64,000 nucleotides of DNA, from contig CACZZN010000005.1 of assembly GCA_902785705.1 (NCBI GenBank), positions 162,614 to 226,613 on the forward strand, in the 5' to 3' direction. The notes under the pieces were generated by a model that was given only the letters and a program-made list of their open reading frames with translations, did no database searches and was not told the origin of the DNA. Source of the stretch: an uncultured Veillonellaceae bacterium. GTDB taxonomy: Bacteria; Bacillota; Negativicutes; Selenomonadales; Selenomonadaceae. The position numbers and the translations under genes were made by a program. The stretch's first letter is position 1. Every line of letters begins with the position of its first letter. Below, one piece after another: positions 33,359-43,446 of the stretch.

Positions 33359-34117
33359 TTACTGCAACACACTGTCAATCAGCCTCTTGGTATATTCCTG
33401 CTGCGGATTTCTTATCACATGGTCACAGTTTCCTTCCTCCACCACTTTCCCCTGATGCATCACCATGACTCTGTGGCAGAAATCCTGCACGAGGGCTATA
33501 TCGTGACAGATAAAGAGATAGGACATGGACAGCTCCCTATGCAAGCTGTCCAGCAGGGAAAGTACTTCTGCCTGCACCGTCACATCCAGAGCCGAGGTGG
33601 CTTCGTCCAGAATAAGGAGCTTGGGACTGAGTGCCAAGGCTCTGGCAATAGCCGCCCGCTGGCACTGCCCGCCGCTGACCTCATAGGGATAGCGTCGGGC
33701 AAAATCCTCCTCTAGGCCGCACATTGAGAGCAGCCTTCTGCATTCCTTGTCTGCCTCCGCTCTGGCATAGCCATGATTCAGCAAGCCCTCGCAGATGCCA
33801 TCCCCCAGTGTCCAACGGGGGTCAAAGCTCTCCACCGGGTTCTGGAAAACCATCTGCATGACACCATAGACCTGACGCAGTTCTCTGCCCTTGGTTTTCG
33901 TGATGTCCTTGCCCCCAAGGATGATCCTGCCCCCATCAGGCTCTATTAGCCGCGCTATGATCCGCGCCACCGTGGTCTTGCCACTGCCGCTTTCCCCTAT
34001 GATTGCCAGCTTTTCTCCGTGCTGCAGGGAAAGGCTCACATCATCCACAGCCGTGAATTTTTCCGCGCCGGAGGAAAAGACCTTGTGCAAATGCTCTGCT
34101 CTCAGAAATTCTTCCAA
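33359..34117 (-). CDS. ABC importer ATPase, NikE/OppF type (cassette 2)
   Basis: A 252-residue ATPase: Walker A GESGSGKTTVARI, signature EVSGGQCQRAAIARAL, Walker B LLILDEATSALD, H-loop CHDIALVQDF. The start is TTG at 34117 with AGGAGG overlapping the stop of the previous gene (4-base gap). It lacks the Cys-rich C-terminal extension that its cassette 1 counterpart has, closer in length to NikE. Confidence 0.92.
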   Translation of the reverse strand: MEEFLRAEHLHKVFSSGAEKFTAVDDVSLSLQHGEKLAIIGESGSGKTTVARIIARLIEPDGGRIILGGKDITKTKGRELRQVYGVMQMVFQNPVESFDPRWTLGDGICEGLLNHGYARAEADKECRRLLSMCGLEEDFARRYPYEVSGGQCQRAAIARALALSPKLLILDEATSALDVTVQAEVLSLLDSLHRELSMSYLFICHDIALVQDFCHRVMVMHQGKVVEEGNCDHVIRNPQQEYTKRLIDSVLQ

Positions 34118-34121
34118 CGCC

Positions 34122-34901
34122 TCACCTCCTAAGCCTCGGCACAGCCGCCAGAAGCCTTTGGGTATAGTCCGACTTAGGATGGGCCATGACTTCCACCGTC
34201 CTGCCATATTCTACAGTTTCTCCTCTATGGAGCACCAGCATCTTGTCTGCCATGGCTCTGAGCACCCCCATATTGTGGGTAACCAAGAGGATAGCGGTGC
34301 CAAAAAGCTTCCTTGCCAGCAGCATTTCCTCTATCACCTGCTTCTGCACCGTCACATCCAATGCGGAGGTTGGCTCGTCTGCCAGCAGCACACGTGGTCT
34401 TAGAAGCATGGCTGCCGCCACCCCCACCCGCTGCTGCATGCCTCCCGAAAGCTCGAAAGGGTAGCTGTCCAAGATGCGCTTGGGAGCATCGAAGCCGAAC
34501 TTGCCCAAAATATCCATGGCCTTTTCCTCCACCGATTCCCTGTCTCGGCAGCCGTGGGCAGCCATCATTTCCTGCAACTGTACCCCTACCCTGCGGATGG
34601 GACAAAAGCTGCTGCCGGCATTCTGGAAGATCATGGCCAGTTCCGGACCGTAAATGTTCCGCTGCTCTTCTACCGGCAAATCCGGCAGGTTTCTTCCTCT
34701 GTACCAGATATCCCCGCGTGTCACCAAACCATCCCGGCCCAACAGGTTCATGGCAGCTTTCAAAACAGTTGACTTGCCGCTGCCGCTCTCTCCCACGATG
34801 CCCAGGATTTCCCCCTCTGCCAGAGAGAAACAGGCCTCATGGATAACCACGCTCTCCCCATAGCTGATGTCCACATGCTCATAGCTCAGTAATTCTGCCA
34901 C
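34122..34901 (-). CDS. ABC importer ATPase, NikD/OppD type (cassette 2)
   Basis: A 259-residue ATPase: Walker A GESGSGKSTVLKAAM, signature ELSGGMQQRVGVAAAM, Walker B VLLADEPTSALD, H-loop THNMGVLRAM. The start is GTG at 34901 with GGAGGGGG upstream, which avoids the long overlap with the permease gene. Pairs with the gene at 33359. Confidence 0.92.
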   Translation of the reverse strand: MAELLSYEHVDISYGESVVIHEACFSLAEGEILGIVGESGSGKSTVLKAAMNLLGRDGLVTRGDIWYRGRNLPDLPVEEQRNIYGPELAMIFQNAGSSFCPIRRVGVQLQEMMAAHGCRDRESVEEKAMDILGKFGFDAPKRILDSYPFELSGGMQQRVGVAAAMLLRPRVLLADEPTSALDVTVQKQVIEEMLLARKLFGTAILLVTHNMGVLRAMADKMLVLHRGETVEYGRTVEVMAHPKSDYTQRLLAAVPRLRR

Positions 34902-34911
34902 TTGCCCCCTC

Positions 34912-35769
34912 CTATCCCCTGTTCTTCGGGTCAAGATAATCACGCACCGTATCCCCCAGCAGGTTAAAGACCATCACAGAAAAAAAGATGGCAAAGCCCG
35001 GAGCCAGCGTGATCCATGGCTGGGTGGGCAAAAGATTCCGCGTCTCGCTCATCATGCTGCCCCACTCCGGGATGGGAGGCTTAGCCCCCAGTCCTAAAAA
35101 AGACAGCCCTGCCAGCTCCATCATCATAGTGCCGATATCCAGCATGGCTGTCACCAGAATGGGACCGGATATATTGGGCAGTACATGCCTCCACACCAGC
35201 TGCAAAGAGCCGCACCCTCCCATCCGAGCCGCCTGCATGAAGGGCAGAGCCGAAATGGCCAAAGTCTGGCTGCGGGAAAGTCTTGCATATTTAGGCCAGC
35301 TGATGGCAGCCAGCGCAAAGATGGCATTATGGACACCCCCACCCAGTACCGCCGCCACAGCCAGTGCAAAGACCAGCCCCGGAAAGGCCAGAAAGAGGTC
35401 TGCTGTGCGCATCAAGAATGTATCCAACCATTTCCCACTGCGGGCGCAGAGAATCCCAATGAGGCTGCCGAAAACAGCTATGAAGCCCACCAACAGCAAA
35501 GAAGCGAAAATACTGGTCCTGCTGCCTGCTATGACCCGCGAGAGCATATCCCTTCCATAGCGGTCTGTACCAAGCCAGTGTTCCGAAGAGGGGGGAGCCT
35601 TTGCTATGGTCAGATCCTGAAGATAGGGGTCATAGGGTGTCAGATATTCACTAAAAAAGGAGGCTAGCAGCAAAAGCAAGGCCAGACATGCCAGAAAAGC
35701 CAGCTTCAGCCGCAGATTATTTTTCCGCACTTTTGGCTTTCTGACTGTGGGTATCCTTTGCCCTGTCAT
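34912..35769 (-). CDS. ABC importer permease, NikC/DppC type (cassette 2)
   Basis: A 285-residue permease: a basic N-terminus (KPKVRKNNLRLK), a first membrane helix, HWLGTDRYGRDMLSRVIAG, five further helices and the coupling segment MGGCGSLQLVWRHVLPN. The start ATG overlaps the upstream permease stop by 4 bases (ATGA), which excludes the longer frame to 35937. Confidence 0.92.
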   Translation of the reverse strand: MTGQRIPTVRKPKVRKNNLRLKLAFLACLALLLLLASFFSEYLTPYDPYLQDLTIAKAPPSSEHWLGTDRYGRDMLSRVIAGSRTSIFASLLLVGFIAVFGSLIGILCARSGKWLDTFLMRTADLFLAFPGLVFALAVAAVLGGGVHNAIFALAAISWPKYARLSRSQTLAISALPFMQAARMGGCGSLQLVWRHVLPNISGPILVTAMLDIGTMMMELAGLSFLGLGAKPPIPEWGSMMSETRNLLPTQPWITLAPGFAIFFSVMVFNLLGDTVRDYLDPKNRG

Positions 35770-36707
35770 TTCCCGCTCACCCCCAGCCGTATGCGCGGAT
35801 CCAAATAGTGGTACAGCAGGTCTGCCAAAAGGTTCACTCCCACATAGATCATGGCCATCCACATAACATAGGCCTGTATGACGGGATAGTCCCGCATGTT
35901 TATGGCATCCACCGCCAGTTTTCCTACCCCATCCCACATGAAGATGCTTTCGATAATGGCCGTCCCCCCCAGAAGGTTCCCCAGAGACAGAGCCAGCAGT
36001 GTCAGTATGGTCAGCATGGCGGCCTTCATGACATTTTTCCAGAGAATGACTCCTTCGCTGATGCCTCTGGCTCTGGCCCCCAGAACATAGTCCTTCCCCA
36101 GCTCTTCCAGCACAGCCGAGCGTACCTGCCGAAGGTATTTAGCAGACATGGCTACGGAAAGTGTCAGGGTGGGCAGTAAGGCGCTTTTTAAATCCATGTT
36201 GCTGGAAATAACCGGCAAAAGCCCCAGCTCAATCCCCAGAATATCCATCAACACCATGGCCACAAAAAAATTGGGCATGGCATTGCCAAGAAAGCTGGCA
36301 AAACGCAGCAACAAATCTGAGACCCTATCCCGATGCACCGCCGCCCAAATGCCGCAGGGCAGGGAAACGGCCACCGTCAGTAACAAGGAAAGGCCTGTCA
36401 ACAACATGGTAGCAGGCAGCTTCCGCAGGAAGGCAGAGAAAACCTCCTCCCCCGTCACATAGCTATGCCCCATGTCCCCTTGAAGCATCCCCAGAAGCCA
36501 GTTGCCATACTGCTGCCAGAAGGGCAAATCCAATCCCAACGAAGCCTTTTTTTGGTCAATGATCTCCTGAGCCACCTCCACCCCCCGATTGGCATACATT
36601 TCCGTCACCGCGTCGCTGCCCGCCAGATACATGAGAAGGAAAGAGAGAAAAGTGATGCCAAAGAGAATAGGAATGAGCTGCAAAAAACGCTTCAGTGCAT
36701 AGCCCAT
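35766..36707 (-). CDS. ABC importer permease, NikB/DppB type (cassette 2)
   Basis: A 313-residue permease: LKRFLQLIPILFGITFLSF, the first periplasmic loop KASLGLDLPFWQQYGNWLLGMLQGDMGHSY, the coupling helix GARARGISEGVILWKNVMKAA, and the C-terminal DYPVIQAYVMWMAMIYVGVNLLADLLYHYLDPRIR. The ATG at 36707 has GGAG 10 bases upstream. First gene of cassette 2, whose order is B-C-D-E-SBP. Its promoter region is shared with the divergent methyltransferase gene. Confidence 0.92.
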   Translation of the reverse strand: MGYALKRFLQLIPILFGITFLSFLLMYLAGSDAVTEMYANRGVEVAQEIIDQKKASLGLDLPFWQQYGNWLLGMLQGDMGHSYVTGEEVFSAFLRKLPATMLLTGLSLLLTVAVSLPCGIWAAVHRDRVSDLLLRFASFLGNAMPNFFVAMVLMDILGIELGLLPVISSNMDLKSALLPTLTLSVAMSAKYLRQVRSAVLEELGKDYVLGARARGISEGVILWKNVMKAAMLTILTLLALSLGNLLGGTAIIESIFMWDGVGKLAVDAINMRDYPVIQAYVMWMAMIYVGVNLLADLLYHYLDPRIRLGVSGK

Positions 36708-36774
36708 GTCTGAAAATCTCCTCTCCTGTAAAATCTCAAGCATTTATAGTATAAAGGACACAATCCCTCTTTTT

Positions 36775-36833
36775 AAGCCCCCTAGGGGGTTGAAAAATAA
36801 GGAAGGAACCCCCCACGGGGCTTAAAATTTCAC
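36775..36833. repeat. long inverted repeat between divergent genes
   Basis: TAAGCCCCCTAGGGGGTT and AACCCCCCACGGGGCTTA flank a 23-base spacer. It lies between the starts of ABC cassette 2 and the methyltransferase, so it may be an operator or a transcript structure affecting both. Confidence 0.55.
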
Positions 36834-36886
36834 GGTGAGTAGGTTATCCTGTTATGCAAGAACGAGAGTTGATGAGGAGGATTCTT

Positions 36887-37642
36887 ATGGACAGCAACAC
36901 AATACAACAGTCCGCAGCCTACGAAAAGGAAAAACAGCTAAACCGGCAGATCGAGGCCTATTGGGATGAACGCAGCACAGATTTCAGCAAACTCCGCCAA
37001 AAGGAACTGAAAGGTCCCTGCGCCCCCGCCTGGCAGGCCTATCTAAAGAAAAAGCTCCCTGCAGAAAGGGAGCTTAAAATCCTGGATATCGGCACTGGGG
37101 CAGGCTTTTTCGCCATCCTGCTCTCCAAGCTCGGCCACAAAGTGACGGGCATTGATATGTCGGCAGATATGCTGCACCAAGCAAAACAGAACGCCTTGGT
37201 CATGGACTGCAGGGCGGATTTTCGCAAGATGGACGCCCAAGAGCTGGCGTTCCCGGACAACCATTTCGATGCCGTCCTCAGCCGCAACCTCACCTGGACC
37301 CTGCCCGATGCCATGGAAGCTTATCGCCAGTGGCGTCGGGTACTGAAAGCAGGCGGCCTGTTGCTGAATTTTGATTCCGATTACGGGCTTACGGCCTTCT
37401 CCCGCAAGGAAGACCAGGCAGATGTCCACGCCAATATCAGACAGGAATTGGTAACAGAGTGCAACGCCATCAAGGAGGAACTGCGCATCAGCACCCACCG
37501 CCGTCCCCAATGGGATCGGGAGTTCCTCTGCAGTCTGGGCATGGAGGTGGAAGTGGAGGAAGATATTGCCCCGCAGGTTCGGGTGGACAAGGAAATGCAT
37601 TTCGATACTCTGCCCCTGTTTTGCATTTGTGCACGCAAGTGA
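36887..37642 (+). CDS. Class I SAM-dependent methyltransferase
   Basis: A 251-residue Rossmann-fold methyltransferase: motif I ILDIGTGAGFFAILLSKLG, motif II GIDMSADML, MDAQELAFPDNHFDAVLSRNLTWTL, and the post-motif LKAGGLLLNFDSDY. The ATG at 36887 has GAGGAGG 5 bases upstream; an earlier ATG at 36854 is less well placed. Divergent from ABC cassette 2. The substrate is unknown. The link to metal or metallophore metabolism is by neighbourhood only. Confidence 0.88.
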   Translation: MDSNTIQQSAAYEKEKQLNRQIEAYWDERSTDFSKLRQKELKGPCAPAWQAYLKKKLPAERELKILDIGTGAGFFAILLSKLGHKVTGIDMSADMLHQAKQNALVMDCRADFRKMDAQELAFPDNHFDAVLSRNLTWTLPDAMEAYRQWRRVLKAGGLLLNFDSDYGLTAFSRKEDQADVHANIRQELVTECNAIKEELRISTHRRPQWDREFLCSLGMEVEVEEDIAPQVRVDKEMHFDTLPLFCICARK

Positions 37643-37682
37643 AATTTCAGCATGTAACACAGCTTCTAAGCATTCGATAAAA

Positions 37683-37726
37683 GAGGCTGCCACACGAAGA
37701 AAAAATTTCTTTCGTGCGACAGCCTC
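37683..37726. terminator. bidirectional terminator between methyltransferase and argH
   Basis: GAGGCTGcCaCACGAA pairs with TTCGTGcGACAGCCTC. Toward the minus strand it is followed by TTTTATCG, ending the arg operon; it can also stop the methyltransferase transcript. Confidence 0.8.
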
Positions 37727-37731
37727 ATCAT

Positions 37732-39146
37732 TTACACCTGCTTTTCTGCAGCTTTCTCCTGTACCGTCCGTTCCTCGTCCATGAGCTTCTTTGCAGCCGC
37801 GATCTGCAGCTCTGTCTGGTGGTAGGAAGTACCGCCGAGGGAATCGCGGTTCTTGACGCAGGTTTCCGGCGAGATTGCTTCCCTGATGTCCTCTTCGAAC
37901 AGCGGGGAAAGCTCCTGAAAATCCTGCAAGGACAAATCTTTGAGCCAAATGCCGCGCTTGATGCAGAGATGCACCGCACGTCCCGACACGGCATGTGCCT
38001 GACGGAAGGGCATGCCCTTTTTCACCAGATAGTCCGCCAGATCCGTGGCATTGGAGAAGTCCTCCTCCACGGCTCGCCGCATGACCTCGCGGCGCACCTT
38101 CATGCCGCGGATGAGCTGCGCGTAGACCGCAAGGCTGAACTTCACCGTATCTATGGCATCGAAAATGCCTTCCTTGTCTTCCTGCAAATCCTTGTTATAG
38201 GCCAGCGGAAGCCCCTTCACCGCCGTGAGCATCGCCATCAGATGGCCGATGACCCGGCCTGTCTTGCCGCGCACCAACTCCGAAACATCCGGATTTTTCT
38301 TCTGGGGCATCATCGACGAGCCCGTGCAGTGAGCATCATCCAACTCCACGAAGGAGAACTCCCGGGAACACCAGAGAATCGTCTCCTCACTCAAGCGCGA
38401 GAGATGCACCATGAGAATGGAAGCTGCCGCAAGGAACTCCATGATATAGTCGCGATCGCTCACTGCATCCAGACTGTTGCCATAAATCGCGTCAAAGTGC
38501 AGCGCATCCGCCACCATTTCCCGATCGATGGGAAATGTCGTGCCTGCCAGCGCACCCGCGCCGAGGGGCATGATGTCCGCCCGCGCGTAGACCCCCCGGA
38601 AGCGCGCAAAATCCCTCGCAAGCATCGAGAAATACGCCATGAGATGATGCGAGAACAAAATCGGCTGCGCCCTTTGCAGGTGCGTATAGCCCGGCATGAT
38701 TGCATCGCTGTATTTCTCAGCCGCTTCCACCAGCGCCTGCTGCAACTCCAGAATGAGCCTTTCCACCTCGACCGTCTCACGCCTCACATACATATGGGTA
38801 TCCAGCGCCACTTGATCGTTGCGGCTGCGGGCCGTATGCAGCCTGCCGCCCGCCTCTCCGATGGCATCCGTGAGCCGCTTCTCGATGTTCATATGGATGT
38901 CTTCCAGCCCCACATCGAAGGAGAACGTCCCCGCCTCGATCTGCCGCAGGATATCCTCCAGTCCTTTGACGATCGCCTCGCAATCCGCCGCCGAAAGGAT
39001 GCCGCATTTCGCAAGCATCCTCGCATGAGCCATGCTGCCCGCAATATCCTCGCGGTACATGCGCTTGTCAAACGCAATCGAAGCCTGAAACTCATTGATC
39101 ATCTCGTCCGTGGACTTGGAAAAGCGCCCGCCCCAAAGCTTCTCGC

Positions 39147-39150
<4 letters not shown>
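37732..39150 (-). CDS. argH: Argininosuccinate lyase
   Basis: Last step of arginine synthesis: argininosuccinate to arginine and fumarate. The 472-residue protein begins KLWGGRFSK and has the superfamily signature [13 protein letters not shown] with the catalytic Ser loop. Length is normal. Its start overlaps the argG stop by 4 bases, and it closes the argCJBDFGH operon before a terminator. Confidence 0.97.
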
Positions 39151-40361
<1,211 letters not shown>

Positions 40362-40401
40362 TCAAAACATCTCCTCATCTTATACTCACACTTCTCTGTT
40401 G

Positions 40402-41331
40402 TCATCCCATGGTCAGTGCCATGATCGCCTTCTGCGTATGCAGCCGGTTCTCCGCCTCATCGAAAATCACATTCGCGTGTGCCTCCAGCACATCCTCCGT
40501 GATTTCCTCCCCGCGATAGGCCGGCAGACAGTGCATCACGATCACGCGCTTGTCCGCATAGGAAAGCAGCTTCTTGTTCACCTGATACGGAGCAAAGATC
40601 TTCTTGCGCTCCTCATGTTCCGCTTCCTGCCCCATGCTGGCCCAGGTATCCGTCACCACGATATCCGCGTCGCGTACCGCCTCCTCCGGATCCTCCATCA
40701 GCGTGATGGACGCCCCGGTGAGCGTTGCATCCTCCTTGGCCAGCCGTGTGACCTCGGCATCCGGCTGGTAGGCTTTCGGCGTTGCCGCCACGAACTCCAT
40801 GCCGGCCTTTGCGCAGCCGTACATATAGGAATTGGTCATATTGTTCCCATCGCCCACATAGGCCATCTTGAGCCCCTTGAGATTCTTTCCCTTATGCTCC
40901 CGGATTGTCAGCAGATCCGTCAAGACCTGGCAGGGATGCAGGAGATCCGTCAGCGCGTTAATGACGGGGATATCCGCGTACTCCGCCAGCTCCACCACAC
41001 GGTCATGCCCGTAGGTGCGGATCATGATACCGTCCAGATAGCGCGACAGGACACGCGCCGTATCCTTGATCGGCTCCCCGCGCCCGAGCTGCAGATCCCG
41101 GTTCGACAGGAACAGCGCCTGCCCGCCGAGCTGGTACATGCCGACCTCAAAAGAGACCCGCGTGCGCGTCGAAGACTTCTCAAAAATCATTCCCAGCGTC
41201 TTGCCTTCCAGCAGATGATGCCGGATGCCCGCTTTCTGCTTCGCCTTCAATTCCGCAGCCAGCGCCAGGATTTCCTCTACCTCATCCACGGAAAGATCGT
41301 GGATGGAAAGCATATCTTTTCCCTTCAGCAT
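40402..41331 (-). CDS. argF: Ornithine carbamoyltransferase
   Basis: Makes citrulline from ornithine and carbamoyl phosphate. The 309-residue protein has the carbamoyl-phosphate motif KSSTRTRVSFE, the HPCQVLTDLLTI segment and the ornithine-site HCLPAYRGEE. The start at 41331 (MLKGKDMLSI) is kept because LKG+D is conserved at the N-terminus of the family; it touches the argD stop. Anabolic role follows from its place in the arg operon. Confidence 0.96.
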   Translation of the reverse strand: MLKGKDMLSIHDLSVDEVEEILALAAELKAKQKAGIRHHLLEGKTLGMIFEKSSTRTRVSFEVGMYQLGGQALFLSNRDLQLGRGEPIKDTARVLSRYLDGIMIRTYGHDRVVELAEYADIPVINALTDLLHPCQVLTDLLTIREHKGKNLKGLKMAYVGDGNNMTNSYMYGCAKAGMEFVAATPKAYQPDAEVTRLAKEDATLTGASITLMEDPEEAVRDADIVVTDTWASMGQEAEHEERKKIFAPYQVNKKLLSYADKRVIVMHCLPAYRGEEITEDVLEAHANVIFDEAENRLHTQKAIMALTMG

Positions 41332-42533
41332 CAGCCTTCCTCCTCTGACAGTACCGTGTCAAGAATCCCCATAACTTCATCCACCTGCGCCTTCGTGATG
41401 ATGAGCGGCGGGATGAAACGCAGGACTGTCCCTGCGGTGCAGTTGATGATCGCGCCCCGTTCCAGACATTTGTTCACGATATCCCGCCCCGGCTTCGTGA
41501 GCTGGACGCCGAGGATCAGGCCAACGCCGCGAACTTCTGTCATCAGAGCCGGATAGTTCTGTTGCAGCGCTTCCAGTTTGCCCTTGAAATAGGTTCCGAC
41601 CTCTTCCACATGGGCAAGGAATTGCTCCTTCGGTACCGTGTCCAGCACCACATTCGCCGCAGCGCAGGCCAGCGGATTCCCTCCGAAGGTCGTCCCGTGA
41701 TCGCCCGCATGGAATGCCTTCGCCACCTCATCCGTTGCAATGAACGCGCCGATTGGGACACCGCCCGCCAGGCCCTTCGCCAGTGTCACGATATCCGGCT
41801 TCACATGGTATCGCTCATAGGCGAAAAACTTGCCGCTGCGCCCGATGCCTGCCTGAATCTCGTCGAAAATGAGCAGGGCATGATATTTGTCGCAGAGAGC
41901 GCGCACCTGCTTCAAATAGTCATCCTTCGGCGTGTAGACGCCGCCTTCGCCCTGAATGGTCTCCAGCATAACCGCACAGGTCTTCTCGCTCATGAGCTTC
42001 TCAAGCGCATGAATATCATTGTAGGGCACATAGTCAAAACCGGCGGGCAGCGGCCCGAAGCCCTCCTGATACTTTGGCTGCCCCGTTGCCGTGAGCGTCG
42101 CGATCGTGCGCCCATGGAAGCTGTCCAACGCCGTGATGATCTGGGATTTCTCCGCATCGAACTGATGCGCGTACTTCCGTGCCAGCTTGATGGCACCCTC
42201 ATTTGCCTCCGCGCCGGAGTTCCCGAAGAACGCCTTGCCAAGTCCGCTGAGTTTCACCAGCTTGTCCGCCGCATCCGCCTGCGCCTGCGTATAGTAGAGA
42301 TTCGAGCAATGGATGAGCTTTCCCGCCTGCTCCGCGACTGCCTCCACCAGCGGCCCATAGGCATGGCCCAGTACATTGACCGCAATGCCGCCCAAAAAAT
42401 CCAGATACTTCTTTCCCGTATTGTCATAGACATAGGCGCCTTCGCCACGCTCCAGTACAATCGGATAGCGCTGGAACACGGGAAGATACCCCTGTCTGTC
42501 CTTTTCAAAAACCTGCTCCGCAGTTTCCTTCAT
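41331..42533 (-). CDS. argD: Acetylornithine aminotransferase
   Basis: PLP enzyme converting N-acetylglutamate semialdehyde to N-acetylornithine. The 400-residue protein shows NLYYTQAQADAADKL, FGNSGAEANEGAIKLARKY, LIFDEIQAGIGRSGKFFAYE and the PLP lysine in LAKGLAGGVP. The start is the ATG overlapping the argB stop (ATGA) with GAGGG upstream. Confidence 0.96.
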   Translation of the reverse strand: MKETAEQVFEKDRQGYLPVFQRYPIVLERGEGAYVYDNTGKKYLDFLGGIAVNVLGHAYGPLVEAVAEQAGKLIHCSNLYYTQAQADAADKLVKLSGLGKAFFGNSGAEANEGAIKLARKYAHQFDAEKSQIITALDSFHGRTIATLTATGQPKYQEGFGPLPAGFDYVPYNDIHALEKLMSEKTCAVMLETIQGEGGVYTPKDDYLKQVRALCDKYHALLIFDEIQAGIGRSGKFFAYERYHVKPDIVTLAKGLAGGVPIGAFIATDEVAKAFHAGDHGTTFGGNPLACAAANVVLDTVPKEQFLAHVEEVGTYFKGKLEALQQNYPALMTEVRGVGLILGVQLTKPGRDIVNKCLERGAIINCTAGTVLRFIPPLIITKAQVDEVMGILDTVLSEEEG

Positions 42534-43432
42534 GCACATTCACCCTCTTGCTTCACAACCTGCGTACCGATACCCTGTGAGGTAAAGATTTCCAAAATGA
42601 TGGAATGGTCGAGCCGCCCATCGATAATATGGGTCTTGCTCGCGCCATTTTCCAAGGCCTTGAGGCAGGCCTCCACCTTCGGGATCATGCCGCCCGCAAT
42701 GACGCCCTCTTTGATATAGGCATGTGCCTCGCTCACCGTCAGGCTGGAAAGGAAGCTCGACTTGTCGTTGAAATCCTTGTAGATGCCCTCGATATCCGTG
42801 AGCAGCAGCAGTTTCTCCGCATGCAACGCACCCGCGATCTCCGCCGCCACATAGTCCGCGTTGATATTGTAGCTCTCCCCGTTCTCGCCGACGCCAATCG
42901 GCGCAATGACCGGCACATAGCCCTGATTCAGCAGATCCTCCAGAATGCGGATATCCACTCCCTGCACCGCGCCCACATAGCCGATATCCACCTTTTTCTT
43001 GTCATCGCCCTCATAGACCGTGGCAAGCTTCTTCCTCGCCTGTATCAGTCCCGCGTCCTTTCCGCTGAGACCCACGGCGCGCACACCGCGGCGGTTCAGC
43101 AATGTCACGATTTCCGAGTTGATCTTGCCGTCCAGCACCATCTCGGCGATCTCCACCGTTTCCTCATCCGTCACGCGCAGGCCGCTCACAAAGGAAGATT
43201 CCTTGCCCACCTTTTTCAGAAAGCCAGTGATCTCCGGCCCTCCGCCATGCACGATGACGGGGCGGATGCCCACGTATTTCATGAGGGCTACATCCTGCAT
43301 GACCTTCTCCTTCAGGCCATCATTGATCATCGCATTTCCGCCGTATTTGATGACCACCGTTTTCCCGTAAAATTCCTGGATATAGGGCAGCGCCTCCACC
43401 AGAATAGCCGCCTTGTCCTCTGCAGAAAACAT
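42530..43432 (-). CDS. argB: Acetylglutamate kinase
   Basis: Phosphorylates N-acetylglutamate. The 300-residue protein has TVVIKYGGNAM (residues about 25-35), VIVHGGGPEI and NINADYVAAEIA, as expected for the amino-acid kinase fold. The N-terminal helix (EDKAAILVEALPYIQEFYGK) is of the type that forms the arginine-sensitive hexamer in feedback-inhibited NAGKs, so arginine control is plausible. Start at 43432 with GGGAG 8 bases before. Confidence 0.96.
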   Translation of the reverse strand: MFSAEDKAAILVEALPYIQEFYGKTVVIKYGGNAMINDGLKEKVMQDVALMKYVGIRPVIVHGGGPEITGFLKKVGKESSFVSGLRVTDEETVEIAEMVLDGKINSEIVTLLNRRGVRAVGLSGKDAGLIQARKKLATVYEGDDKKKVDIGYVGAVQGVDIRILEDLLNQGYVPVIAPIGVGENGESYNINADYVAAEIAGALHAEKLLLLTDIEGIYKDFNDKSSFLSSLTVSEAHAYIKEGVIAGGMIPKVEACLKALENGASKTHIIDGRLDHSIILEIFTSQGIGTQVVKQEGECA

Positions 43433-43446
43433 CCTGTCATCTCCCA

